From the NCBI RefSeq assembly GCF_030758975.1, contig NZ_CP132359.1, positions 4,313,706 to 4,339,526 of the forward strand: DNA of 25,821 nucleotides, written 5' to 3'. Positions 14,024 to 21,415 of this stretch are shown here, one piece after another; the first letter of the stretch is position 1, and each line of letters opens with the position of its first letter. This stretch comes from Bosea beijingensis. GTDB taxonomy: Bacteria > Pseudomonadota > Alphaproteobacteria > Rhizobiales > Beijerinckiaceae. The notes beneath the pieces were generated by a model that saw nothing but the letters and a program-made list of their open reading frames with translations, was not told where the DNA came from and made no database searches. A program made the translations under genes and the position numbers.

Positions 14024-14770
14024 TCAGCCCTTCCGGGTCAGCAGGGAGGCGGCCGGCGGATCGATGAACAGGACGGTGCGCTTATGCGTCTGCAGGATCG
14101 AGGCGGGAGCGAGATTGCTCACCGGCCCTTCCAGCGCCGCCTTCGTCGCCGCCGCCTTGCGCGTGTCGGAGACGGAAAGCACGATCAGTTCGCTCTTCAG
14201 GATCTGGCGGATGCTCATCGAGATCGCCTGCTGCGGCACGTCTGCGAAGCTCGGGAACCAGCCTTCGCCGAATTGCTGCTGCCGGCAGGCATCGTCGAGA
14301 TTGACGACGAGATAAGGCTCTTCGGTGTCGAAATCGGCCGGCGGGTCGTTGAAGGCGAGATGGCAATTCTCGCCGAAGCCCGCGAAGCAGACCGCGATGC
14401 GCTTGCCGGCGATCTGCTGGTTGAGCTGCTTCACCGCCGCCGCGGGATCGCCCTCGCCATCGACCGGGATGAAGCTCGGCGCATTCTTCAGCGGCGCCAT
14501 GAAGCGCTCGCGCAGATAGCGACGGAAGCTCGCCGGATGGCTCTCGGGCAGGCCGACATATTCGTCGAGATGGAAGGCCGTGACCTTCGACCAGTCGATG
14601 CCCTCCGCCACCACGAGATGGTTCAGCATCTCGAACTGGCTCGCGCCGGTCGCCACGATGATCGTCGCGGTGCCGTTACGGGCGAGCTCGTCGCGGATCG
14701 CCTGGGCGCCCAGCGCCGCCGCCTGCCGGCCGAGCTCGTCCTTGTCGGAGGCGAGATGCATCTCGATCAT
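14024..14770 (-). CDS. nagB: Glucosamine-6-phosphate deaminase-like protein
   Basis: 248 aa, NagB/6-phosphogluconolactonase fold. The expected reaction is glucosamine-6-phosphate to fructose-6-phosphate plus ammonia. [13 protein letters not shown] (40-52) is the phosphate loop, FHLDEYVGL (66-74) carries D69, and [17 protein letters not shown] (131-147) holds the catalytic H137. In E. coli NagB this last motif is GxGNDGHIAFNEP; here the Asp is N135 and the Glu is D142. I recall other NagB-like subfamilies reading GENGHxAFNDP, so it may be active on the same or a related amino-sugar phosphate. ATG at 14770; AAAGG lies 11 nt upstream. First gene of the minus-strand unit, divergent from the ROK regulator. 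Confidence 0.85.
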   Translation of the reverse strand: MIEMHLASDKDELGRQAAALGAQAIRDELARNGTATIIVATGASQFEMLNHLVVAEGIDWSKVTAFHLDEYVGLPESHPASFRRYLRERFMAPLKNAPSFIPVDGEGDPAAAVKQLNQQIAGKRIAVCFAGFGENCHLAFNDPPADFDTEEPYLVVNLDDACRQQQFGEGWFPSFADVPQQAISMSIRQILKSELIVLSVSDTRKAAATKAALEGPVSNLAPASILQTHKRTVLFIDPPAASLLTRKG

Positions 14771-14772
14771 CG

Positions 14773-14866
14773 AATTTTGAACCTTTTACGCCAGTAATTT
14801 TCCGATATTCTGAGATAGAGCTTATGAAGCTTCGTCCGAAACGCAACGATTAATTTTGAACGCAAC
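14773..14866. promoter_or_regulatory. Divergent nagB/ROK promoter region with direct repeats
   Basis: The 116-bp intergenic region is AT-rich. AATTTTGAAC occurs at 14773-14782, right before nagB, and again at 14852-14861, just before the ROK gene. AACGCAAC occurs at 14840-14847 and 14859-14866 (19 bp apart), and GAAGCTTC (14826-14833) is a palindrome. Repeats placed at both promoters are what a shared regulator, most simply the adjacent ROK protein, would use. The repeats are visible; their role is inferred. Confidence 0.5.
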
Positions 14867-14886
14867 CGTTCCGAATAGAGCCCACC

Positions 14887-16071
14887 TTGTCCCTGCTGAC
14901 GCTCGACGAATCCCGCCTCGCGCTTGCCCATGACCGTGACTGCGCCCGGATCTACCGACTGATCCTCAACGGCGAGGCGCATTCGCGCACCGATATCGGC
15001 CGCATCCTGCAATTGCGCTCGACCAGCGTCTCGCGCGTCGTCGGCGATCTCATCGCGCGCCGCCTCGTCATCGAGGCCGTTGGCGAGGCGAGCGGACGCG
15101 GGCGGCCCCCCGCGATCCTCGTCGCCCATACCCGCCGCATCGGCGCCTCCGTGATCTATGTCTCCAGCCAGTCGCTCTCCGGCGCGCTGGTCGATCTCAA
15201 CGGCCATCTCGTCGCCGAGCGCCGCCGCGCCATCGCAGCCGATGCGGACAATGCCGCCATCGCCGCGGTGATGGCCGAGCTGGCGCGAGACCTTCTCGGC
15301 GCGATGCCGCCGGGCATGAGCCATGCCGGCACGGCCGTCTCGCTCTCCGGCCTGATCGATCTGAAGCAGGGCCAATGGCTGCTGGCCTCGCGCTGGCCGC
15401 GCATGCGCGGGCTCGACATCGCCTCGGTGCTCGAACCCGTGGCTGGGCCGGTCACGATCTGCCGCAACCTCGATGCCGAATTGCGCGCACGCGCCGCCCG
15501 CGAGCCCGAGAATTTCGCAGGCGGGACGATCCTGCTGCACTGGGGTTGGGGCGTCGGCCTTGCCTATGCCGTCGATGGCGAACCCTTCGCGCCGACAGGC
15601 TCCTTCGGCGAGATCGGTCATTGGCGCCTCGCGGCGCTGAACGGACGGCGCTGCGGCTGCGGCAACACTGCCTGCCTTGAAACCGGTGCCGCGCTCTGGT
15701 CGCTGCTCCCCATGCTGCGCCGGCGCTGGCCTGATCTGGATCAGGATGAGATACGTCTCGCACGGCAGCTCGCCGGCCTCGATCTCCTGTCATTGCCAGA
15801 GATCGAAACGGCGGTGGGACTGGTAGCCCGCGCACTCGCCAATGCCTGCCGCATGCTGTTTCCGGCCCGCGTCGCCATCAGCGGCCCCTTCTCAGCCAAT
15901 CCACAGCTCTGGGCCCGGTTCAACACGCTGTTCCGGGCCGAAGGCACGATGGACGGCTTCGCCGTGCCTGATCTCGCCGGCGCGCCTGCCAGCCATCTCT
16001 ACGAGATCCATGGCGCCGCCGCGCCGCTGCTCAGCCGCGCGACTGAAGCTCTGCTGCTGGAACAGGCCTGA
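14887..16071 (+). CDS. ROK family transcriptional regulator (NagC/Mlc type)
   Basis: 394 aa. The N-terminal winged helix-turn-helix (about 34-75: RTDIGRILQLRSTSVSRVVG, then GRGRPP as wing) is followed by a ROK sugar-kinase-like domain. The zinc motif is intact: H245 in GEIGHW and C256, C258, C263 in CGCGNTACLE. The ATP-binding DxGGT signature is lost (VSSQSLSGALVD), so it should sense a sugar without phosphorylating it. The start is TTG at 14887 with only AGAG upstream; no ATG or GTG is nearer. Divergent from nagB, it probably represses the nag unit and perhaps the downstream binding-protein gene, released by an amino-sugar phosphate. Confidence 0.9.
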   Translation: MSLLTLDESRLALAHDRDCARIYRLILNGEAHSRTDIGRILQLRSTSVSRVVGDLIARRLVIEAVGEASGRGRPPAILVAHTRRIGASVIYVSSQSLSGALVDLNGHLVAERRRAIAADADNAAIAAVMAELARDLLGAMPPGMSHAGTAVSLSGLIDLKQGQWLLASRWPRMRGLDIASVLEPVAGPVTICRNLDAELRARAAREPENFAGGTILLHWGWGVGLAYAVDGEPFAPTGSFGEIGHWRLAALNGRRCGCGNTACLETGAALWSLLPMLRRRWPDLDQDEIRLARQLAGLDLLSLPEIETAVGLVARALANACRMLFPARVAISGPFSANPQLWARFNTLFRAEGTMDGFAVPDLAGAPASHLYEIHGAAAPLLSRATEALLLEQA

Positions 16072-16144
16072 GCCGGCCGGTCTCCCATGCCGCAGAGCGG
16101 TGCCTGCCATGCCCTGGAATCCGCTGGCGCGCCGAAAAGTGGTG

Positions 16145-16152
16145 TACTAGTA
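16145..16152. promoter_or_regulatory. TACTAGTA palindrome upstream of SBP 2
   Basis: GGTGTACTAGTATCCC surrounds the perfect 8-bp palindrome TACTAGTA, 67 bases before the ATG of the second binding protein. Palindromes of this type (GTACTAGTAC-like) are used by FCD-type GntR regulators of sugar-acid and transport genes. No GntR gene lies in the window, so the regulator would act from elsewhere. This is a candidate operator only. Confidence 0.35.
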
Positions 16153-16170
16153 TCCCAGCGAAATGCTCCG

Positions 16171-16186
16171 GATGCCCCACGGCATC
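16171..16186 (+). other. Short leader hairpin
   Basis: GATGCC (16171-16176), loop CCAC and GGCATC (16181-16186) form a perfect 6-bp stem in the likely 5' leader of the binding-protein gene at 16219. It does not cover the ribosome site (AGGGAGAG). Role unknown. Confidence 0.3.
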
Positions 16187-16218
16187 GCCACAAGAGAGCG
16201 CGCACCCAGGGAGAGATC

Positions 16219-17394
16219 ATGAACCACCTGACACGTCGTACCGTCATGGCCGGAGCGGCCGGCCTCGCCGCGCTGAAGGCCGGCGGAGCGCTGGCGCAGA
16301 GCGCGCCCGTCGCGCTCAACATCATCGATGTCGCCGGCAATCTTCAGCTCACGCAGGCGGCCATCGAGAAATTCGCCAAGGACAACCCGAAGCTGATCTC
16401 GCGCCTGAATTTCTCGCGTGCGCCCTCTCCGGAACTGCCGGCCAAGCTCAAGGCCCAGCAGGCAGCCAACCGCGTCGATATCGATCTCGTGCTGACCGGC
16501 CCCGGCGCCATGTCGGACGGCATCCAGCAGGGGCTCTGGGTCGATGTCTGGAAGTCCCATGCCAAGGACCTGCCGAAGCCAGAGGAGGTCTATCACGAGC
16601 AGGCGCTGATGATGCAGCGCAATTTCGGCCAGAACGAAGGCGTCGCGGTGGTCTATTCGCCCTCCGGCCCGCTCTTCGAATACGCCCCCGAGCGTCTCAA
16701 GACCGTACCGAAGACGGCCGAGGAACTGCTCGCCTATGTCAAGCAGAACCCGAAGCGCTTCACCTATGCCCGCCCCGTCAATTCCGGCCCCGGCTGGACC
16801 TGGCTGCAGGGCCTGCCCTACATTCTCGGCGATGCCGACCCGACCGACCCGATGAAGGGCTGGGACAAGACCTGGGCCTATCTCAAGGAACTCGGCACCG
16901 GCGTCGACTATTATCCCGGCGGTACGGCCGCGACGATGAAGGAGCTCGGCGAAGGCACCCGCGACGTCATCGTCTCGACTTTGGGCTGGGACATCAACCC
17001 GCGCGTCCTCGGAATCGTGCCGAAGGAAGCCAAGGTCTTCGTCCTCGCCAATACGCACTGGATTCCCGACACCCAGTTCATGTGCATCCCCAAGGGCGTC
17101 CCGGCCGACAAGATGCCGGCGCTGGTCGCGCTGATGGCCCATATGCTGAAGCCTGAGGCGCAGGCGGTGACCTACGACAAGGGCTATTTCTATCCGGGCC
17201 CGGCGATCAAGGGCGTGACGCTCGCCATGGCGCCGCAGGAAAGCCGCGACATCCTCGCCGAATACGGCCGGCCGGAATATGACGGGCTGATCACCAGTCT
17301 GCCGACGAGGCCCCCGCTGACGCCCGAGCGTCTCGTCGCCGCTTTCCGGCGCTGGGACCAGGAAATCGGCGTCGGCCACAACGCACCGCAATAA
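16219..17394 (+). CDS. Tat-type extracellular solute-binding protein (orphan SBP 2)
   Basis: 391 aa. ATG at 16219 follows AGGGAGAG; the longer frame from 16087 is not supported. It has a twin-Arg signal (TRRTVMAGAAGLAALKAGG, R6-R7) with likely cleavage ALA|QS after residue 26. The mature part matches the minus-strand binding protein at 11761-12954 almost end to end (INIIDVAGNLQ, DIDLVLTGPGAMSDG, YSPSGPLFEY, ARPVNSGPGWTW, LGWDINPR-LGIVPKEAK, YPGPAIKGV), with more than half the positions identical by eye in the C-terminal half. The two probably arose by duplication and may bind related ligands. Like its paralogue it has no matching permease or ATPase next to it. It follows the ROK gene on the same strand, with a 147-bp gap holding its own possible operator. 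Confidence 0.9.
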   Translation: MNHLTRRTVMAGAAGLAALKAGGALAQSAPVALNIIDVAGNLQLTQAAIEKFAKDNPKLISRLNFSRAPSPELPAKLKAQQAANRVDIDLVLTGPGAMSDGIQQGLWVDVWKSHAKDLPKPEEVYHEQALMMQRNFGQNEGVAVVYSPSGPLFEYAPERLKTVPKTAEELLAYVKQNPKRFTYARPVNSGPGWTWLQGLPYILGDADPTDPMKGWDKTWAYLKELGTGVDYYPGGTAATMKELGEGTRDVIVSTLGWDINPRVLGIVPKEAKVFVLANTHWIPDTQFMCIPKGVPADKMPALVALMAHMLKPEAQAVTYDKGYFYPGPAIKGVTLAMAPQESRDILAEYGRPEYDGLITSLPTRPPLTPERLVAAFRRWDQEIGVGHNAPQ

Positions 17395-17659
17395 GGGTCT
17401 GTACTCGTCATGGACGCGGTTCTGACGCTGGGCATTTTGGGCGGCGGGCAGGAGCTTAGCCGCAGCAAACCGCCCGGTTTGCAAGGCTATGCGACGCACC
17501 AGCCACCCAAAAGGCCCGCGCCCCTGCGGGGTCGGGCGAAAACGCCCGACAGCCGTGTCGGTCCCTTGCCCGATGCCATAAGGCATCGGGCGGCGGGCTC
17601 CTCCTTGCTCTCGGACGTTTTGGCCCGATCAGAGCCACGTCCATGACGAGAACAGACCC
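17395..17659. mobile_element. MITE-like 265-bp element with ~31-bp terminal inverted repeats
   Basis: Positions 17395-17425 and 17629-17659 are inverted copies matching at 28 of 31 bases (outer 22 with one mismatch). Inside are perfect hairpins: GCAAACCG/CGGTTTGC (17465-17482), GTCGGGCG/CGCCCGAC with an AAAA loop (17531-17550), GCCCGATGCC/GGCATCGGGC with an ATAA loop (17568-17591) and CCCC-TGC-GGGG (17521-17531). There is no transposase frame. It begins the base after the binding-protein stop and ends four bases before the likely ATG of the next gene. No target duplication is evident. It may be a miniature transposable element or a structured extragenic repeat; the hairpins could also terminate the upstream transcript. 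Confidence 0.6.
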
Positions 17660-17663
17660 TTCC

Positions 17664-18686
17664 ATGCGCTTCGCCGCCATCGGCCTCGACCACCGCCATA
17701 TCTATCATATGGTCGGTGGTCTCCTCGAAGCCGGCGCGACCTGCGTCGGCTTCGATCCCGCGACCAGCGACGAGCGTGTCCTCACCGGCTTTCGCGAGCG
17801 CTTCCCGGATCTGGCGGAGAGCACGGCCGATCGGCTGATCGACGATCCCACGATCGACCTGATCGTCTGCGCCGCCATTCCCGCCGAACGGGCCGCCATC
17901 GCCATCCAGGCCATGCGGGCCGGCAAGGACGTCATGGTCGACAAGCCCGGCGTCACCTCCTTCGACCAGCTCGCCGCGGTTGAGCAGGCGGTCGCCGAGA
18001 CCCGGCGCATCTTCTCGATCTGCTTCTCCGAGCGCTTCATAGTCCCCGCGACGATCATCACAGGCAAGCTGATCGCCGACGGCGCGATCGGCCGGGTCGT
18101 GCAGACGCTCGGGATGGGTCCACACCGTTTCAACCGCGCGATCCGGCCGGACTGGTTCTTCGACAAGCGCCATTATGGCGGCATCCTCACCGATATCGCC
18201 TCACACCAGATCGACCAGTTCCTGCATTTTACCGGCTCCGACGATGCGGAAATCATCGCCTCGGGCGTCGGCCATTTCGGCGGGCCGGACTTCCCCGATT
18301 TCGAGGACTTCGGCGAGATTCTGCTGCGCAGCGACAGGGCCGGCGGCTATGTCCGCGTCGACTGGTTCACGGCCGACGGCCTGCCGACCTGGGGTGACGG
18401 CCGCCTCACCATCCTCGGCACCGAAGGCACGATCGAACTGCGTAAATATGTCGACATCGCCGGCCGCCCCGGCACAGACCATGTCTTTCTCGTCGACAAG
18501 GCCGGCACCCGTCATATCGATGCCGCCAGTGAGCCATTGACCTATTTTCGCAATCTCGTCGCCGATATCGCCAACCGCAGCGAAACCGCGATGAGCCAGC
18601 GCCACGCCTTCACCGTCTGCCGGCTCGCACTGGAAGCGCAGGCGAAAGCGGCATGGTTGCCGGCGAAACCAGCCGCTCGCGCTTGA
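17664..18686 (+). CDS. Gfo/Idh/MocA family oxidoreductase (first)
   Basis: 340 aa from ATG 17664. An earlier in-frame ATG at 17643 lies inside the inverted repeat of the upstream element, so it is less likely native; neither has a strong ribosome site. The N-terminal Rossmann domain starts FAAIGLDHRHIYHMVGG, a relaxed form of the GxGxxG loop. VDKPGV (D93-K94-P95) corresponds to the family EKP motif with its active-site Lys, and GGILTDIASHQIDQFLHF fits the GGG-x-D-x3-H-x2-D block that positions the sugar and hydride. NAD(P)-dependent oxidation or reduction of a sugar, polyol or sugar derivative is expected; the substrate is unknown. It is followed 13 bases later by a second member of the family, suggesting two consecutive redox steps or different anomers. 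Confidence 0.88.
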   Translation: MRFAAIGLDHRHIYHMVGGLLEAGATCVGFDPATSDERVLTGFRERFPDLAESTADRLIDDPTIDLIVCAAIPAERAAIAIQAMRAGKDVMVDKPGVTSFDQLAAVEQAVAETRRIFSICFSERFIVPATIITGKLIADGAIGRVVQTLGMGPHRFNRAIRPDWFFDKRHYGGILTDIASHQIDQFLHFTGSDDAEIIASGVGHFGGPDFPDFEDFGEILLRSDRAGGYVRVDWFTADGLPTWGDGRLTILGTEGTIELRKYVDIAGRPGTDHVFLVDKAGTRHIDAASEPLTYFRNLVADIANRSETAMSQRHAFTVCRLALEAQAKAAWLPAKPAARA

Positions 18687-18699
18687 GGAAACTCCCATC

Positions 18700-19710
18700 A
18701 TGACACGCAAGCTCGGCATCGCCGTGATCGGGCTCGGCCCCGCCTCCCTGCCGCATTCGAAGAGCCTGCTCGACCTCGCCGATCGCGCCGAGACGCGATG
18801 GGCGGTCAGCCGCACGCCGGACCGGGCCAAGGCCTATGCCGCACAGTTCCCCTTCCCGACCACGACCGATCTCGATGCCGTACTGGCTGATCCTGCGGTG
18901 GACGCGTGCATCGTACTGACGCCGCCATCGAGCCATCTCGACGTTTCCGCCTTGTGCCTTGAAGCCGGCAAACATGTTCTCGCCGAGAAGCCGCTGGAGC
19001 TGACCAGTGAACGCGGCCAGCGCCTCGTCGATACCGCCCGCCGGACGGCCAAGACCTTCGGCGTGACGCTTCAGCATCGCTTCCGCCCGGCAAGCCTGCG
19101 CCTCAAAGCCGCCCTCGATTCCGGCGAGCTCGGCACGATCGAAGCCGCCTTCCTCTCCGTGCCGTGGTGGCGCCCGCAGAGCTATTACGACGAGCCCGGC
19201 CGAGGCACGCTGGCCCGCGACGGCGGCGGCGTGTTGCTGACGCAGGCGATCCATTCGCTCGACCTGTTCCGCTCGCTCGTCGGGGTTTCCAAGGTCGTCG
19301 CGGCGCAGGCCCGCACCACGGCTCTCCACCGCATGGAGACCGAGGACTACGTCTCGGCCCTGCTGGAAACCGGCAACGGCGCCCCCGCCACACTGGTGAC
19401 GACCACGGCCGCCTATCCCGGCTATCCCGAACGCATCGAGATCACCGGCACCAAGGGCTTTGCCGCCCTGATCGGCGGTCGCCTGCGCCTCGCCTATCTC
19501 GACGGGCGCGAGGAGATCGTCGAGGCCGAGGGCTCGACCGGCAGCGGCGCCAACATCATGGATTTCCCGCATGACGCGCACCGCGCCGTCATCGCCGATT
19601 TCCTCGATGCGATCGAGCAGGGCCGCGACCCGGTCGTCACCGGAGAGGAAGCGCTGGCCTCGCAAAGGCTGGTCGACGATATCTTGAAGGCTGCCAAGCG
19701 CAGCGCCTGA
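18700..19710 (+). CDS. Gfo/Idh/MocA family oxidoreductase (second)
   Basis: 336 aa, ATG at 18700 preceded by TGAGGAAA. The N-terminal nucleotide-binding fold opens LGIAVIGLGPASLPHSKSLL, followed by VSRTPDRAKAYAAQF, ACIVLTPPSSHLDVS and HVLAEKPLEL, the canonical EKP motif. The C-terminal half has WWRPQSYYDEPGRGTLARDG, then GGGVLLTQAIHSLDLFRSL, the family catalytic block with its His. Compared with the first oxidoreductase it is more typical and only distantly related, so this is not a recent tandem duplication. The YYDEPGRGT segment resembles sugar- and inositol-type dehydrogenases. The substrate is unknown; neighbours suggest a sugar delivered by the ribose-type importer downstream. Confidence 0.9.
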   Translation: MTRKLGIAVIGLGPASLPHSKSLLDLADRAETRWAVSRTPDRAKAYAAQFPFPTTTDLDAVLADPAVDACIVLTPPSSHLDVSALCLEAGKHVLAEKPLELTSERGQRLVDTARRTAKTFGVTLQHRFRPASLRLKAALDSGELGTIEAAFLSVPWWRPQSYYDEPGRGTLARDGGGVLLTQAIHSLDLFRSLVGVSKVVAAQARTTALHRMETEDYVSALLETGNGAPATLVTTTAAYPGYPERIEITGTKGFAALIGGRLRLAYLDGREEIVEAEGSTGSGANIMDFPHDAHRAVIADFLDAIEQGRDPVVTGEEALASQRLVDDILKAAKRSA

Positions 19711-19828
19711 ATGGGCGGTCCTTGACTCGCAGGCGATTTATGACGCTCCAAGGGTCGATGCCTGAAGGTTGCCTCGTGAAATCCGCTCTTCCGCCCGATC
19801 ATCGTCTCGCCTCGGTCAGGGCTGGACG

Positions 19829-21346
19829 ATGAGCATGGTCCTCGCCTGCGATCTCGGTGGCAGCAGCTTCCGCGCCGCGCTGATCGATGGGCATGGTGTG
19901 ACGAGAGCAGAGCATGCTGTCCCCGGCCCCCTCCTGAACGACCATCTCGACCGCTCGGAAGTGTCAGCACAGGCTTGGTGGGCGCTATTGCTCGAAGCCA
20001 CCGGCAAACTCGCCGAACAGGCGCCGGAGCTGTTCGCGAGCATCCAGGGCATCGCGATCTGCGGCGTGACCCGGACCCAGGTTTTCCTCGACCGGAATGG
20101 TCAGGAACTGCGTCCGGCCATGACCTGGAAGGATGCGCGCTCGGACGGCACCGCCGCCCGCTTGCGCAAAGAACTGGCCGATCATCCCGAGGCCCCCCGC
20201 ATCAATGCCTTCCACCCGCTCGCGCGCCTCGCCTGGCTGACCGAGGCCGAGCCGGAGAACGTCCGCGCGCTAACCTGTGTGCTGGAGCCCAAGGATTATC
20301 TGAACTTCCGGCTGACCGGCCGACAGGCAAGCGACCCGGTCTCGCTGGCACGCCTGATCGCCTGCACCGACAGCGCCAATGGCCGCTCGGGACTTGATGC
20401 CATCGACCTGTCGGCAAGCGTGATCCCGGCCATCCTCGAGCCCACCGAGATCGTCGCCTCCGTTCAATCCGATCTGCCCGCACCCTTCGACAAGCTCGCC
20501 GGCATCCCCGTCTTCTGCGGCTGCAACGACACCTGGGCAGCGGTCGCGGGGCTCGGCGCGCTGCGACCGGGCTATGCCTACAACATCTCCGGCACCACCG
20601 AGGTGCTCGGCGTGCTCGGCCCCGAGCAGGCGGAAGCCGAGGGGCTGATCTCCGTCGACTGGCGCGGCCTCTGGCATCTCGGCGGCCCCAGCCAGAACGG
20701 CGCCGACACCGCTGCCTGGCTCGCCGGCCTGCTCGGCGGCAATGGCCCCGTCGGCGACACCATCGAGCGCCTGCTCGCCGGCCCACGCCATCCGCAGCCG
20801 CTGATCTTCCTGCCCTATCTGCAGGGCGAGCGCGTGCCTTATTGGGACCCGAACCTGCGCGGCGCCTTCATCGGGCTCGGCCGCCAGCACGGCCCGACCG
20901 ACCTCGCCTATGCCGTGCTCGAAGGCGTCGCCTGCCAGAACCGGCTCGTGCTGGAACGAGCGGAAGGCGCGCTCGGCAGCCGCGTCGACGAGATCCGTTT
21001 CGGCGGCGGCGCCGCCGCCAACCCCGTCTGGGCACAGGTCAAGGCCGATATCTGCGGCCGTCCCATCGCGGTCGGCACGGCCAGGGAACCCGGCCTGCTC
21101 GGCGCCGCGATCATCGCCTGGACGGGCCTTGGCCGTTTCACGTCGCTGGAAGCCGCGCAGGGCGCGCTTGTCACGATCGCCCGGCGCTACGAACCCGACC
21201 CGGCGCGCCTGCCGGCCTATAACGCGCTCTATGCCCTCTATCGGCAGAGCGAGGCGGCACTCGCGCCGATCTCGGCCGATCTCGTGGCGCTGGCGCAGAA
21301 CACCGCCGCGTTGCCCGGCCTCGCCAACCTGGCAAGCGCGACGTAA
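19829..21346 (+). CDS. FGGY family carbohydrate kinase (xylulokinase-like)
   Basis: 505 aa from ATG 19829, the usual length for FGGY kinases; the 20 extra upstream residues are unconvincing. The two actin-like halves are complete. CDLGGSSFRAALID holds the first phosphate loop (D8, R15), MTWKDARS matches the W-x-D-x-R sugar site, FCGCNDTWAAVAG carries the catalytic base at D234, ISGTTEV (253-259) is the second phosphate loop, FLPYLQGERVPYWDPN contains D340, and FGGGAAANPVWAQVKADICG is the adenosine motif. It phosphorylates a free sugar or ketose in the cytoplasm. The GGSS loop and the substrate residues do not let me name it as a xylulo-, ribulo- or erythritol-type kinase. It probably acts on a product of the two oxidoreductases or on sugar freed by the nucleoside hydrolase. 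Confidence 0.9.
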   Translation: MSMVLACDLGGSSFRAALIDGHGVTRAEHAVPGPLLNDHLDRSEVSAQAWWALLLEATGKLAEQAPELFASIQGIAICGVTRTQVFLDRNGQELRPAMTWKDARSDGTAARLRKELADHPEAPRINAFHPLARLAWLTEAEPENVRALTCVLEPKDYLNFRLTGRQASDPVSLARLIACTDSANGRSGLDAIDLSASVIPAILEPTEIVASVQSDLPAPFDKLAGIPVFCGCNDTWAAVAGLGALRPGYAYNISGTTEVLGVLGPEQAEAEGLISVDWRGLWHLGGPSQNGADTAAWLAGLLGGNGPVGDTIERLLAGPRHPQPLIFLPYLQGERVPYWDPNLRGAFIGLGRQHGPTDLAYAVLEGVACQNRLVLERAEGALGSRVDEIRFGGGAAANPVWAQVKADICGRPIAVGTAREPGLLGAAIIAWTGLGRFTSLEAAQGALVTIARRYEPDPARLPAYNALYALYRQSEAALAPISADLVALAQNTAALPGLANLASAT

Positions 21347-21356
21347 AGGACTGGTC

Positions 21357-21413
21357 ATGCCGACGATTCGAGGACTGACGCCGGCGCGTATGATGGCGAA
21401 GAAGGAAAGCTGA
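21357..21413 (+). CDS. Possible 18-aa leader or coupling peptide
   Basis: ATG at 21357, with AAAGGA seven bases before it, encodes MPTIRGLTPARMMAKKES and stops at 21413, two bases before the TTG start of the permease. The ribosome site is better than expected by chance, and the GAAGGAAAG inside the peptide's last codons doubles as the permease ribosome site. Translation of the peptide could couple the kinase to the weakly initiated permease. No homologue is recognised. Confidence 0.35.
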   Translation: MPTIRGLTPARMMAKKES

Positions 21414-21415
21414 GC

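Noticed and set aside
16147..17586. 479-aa minus-strand frame opposite SBP 2
   Set aside because: Antisense shadow of a well-identified binding protein; its His/Asp/Gly-rich translation has no family features.
19711..19828. Sigma70 promoter before the FGGY kinase (TTGACT at 19722)
   Set aside because: No acceptable -10 element 16-18 bases downstream; the kinase is more simply read from the oxidoreductase transcript.
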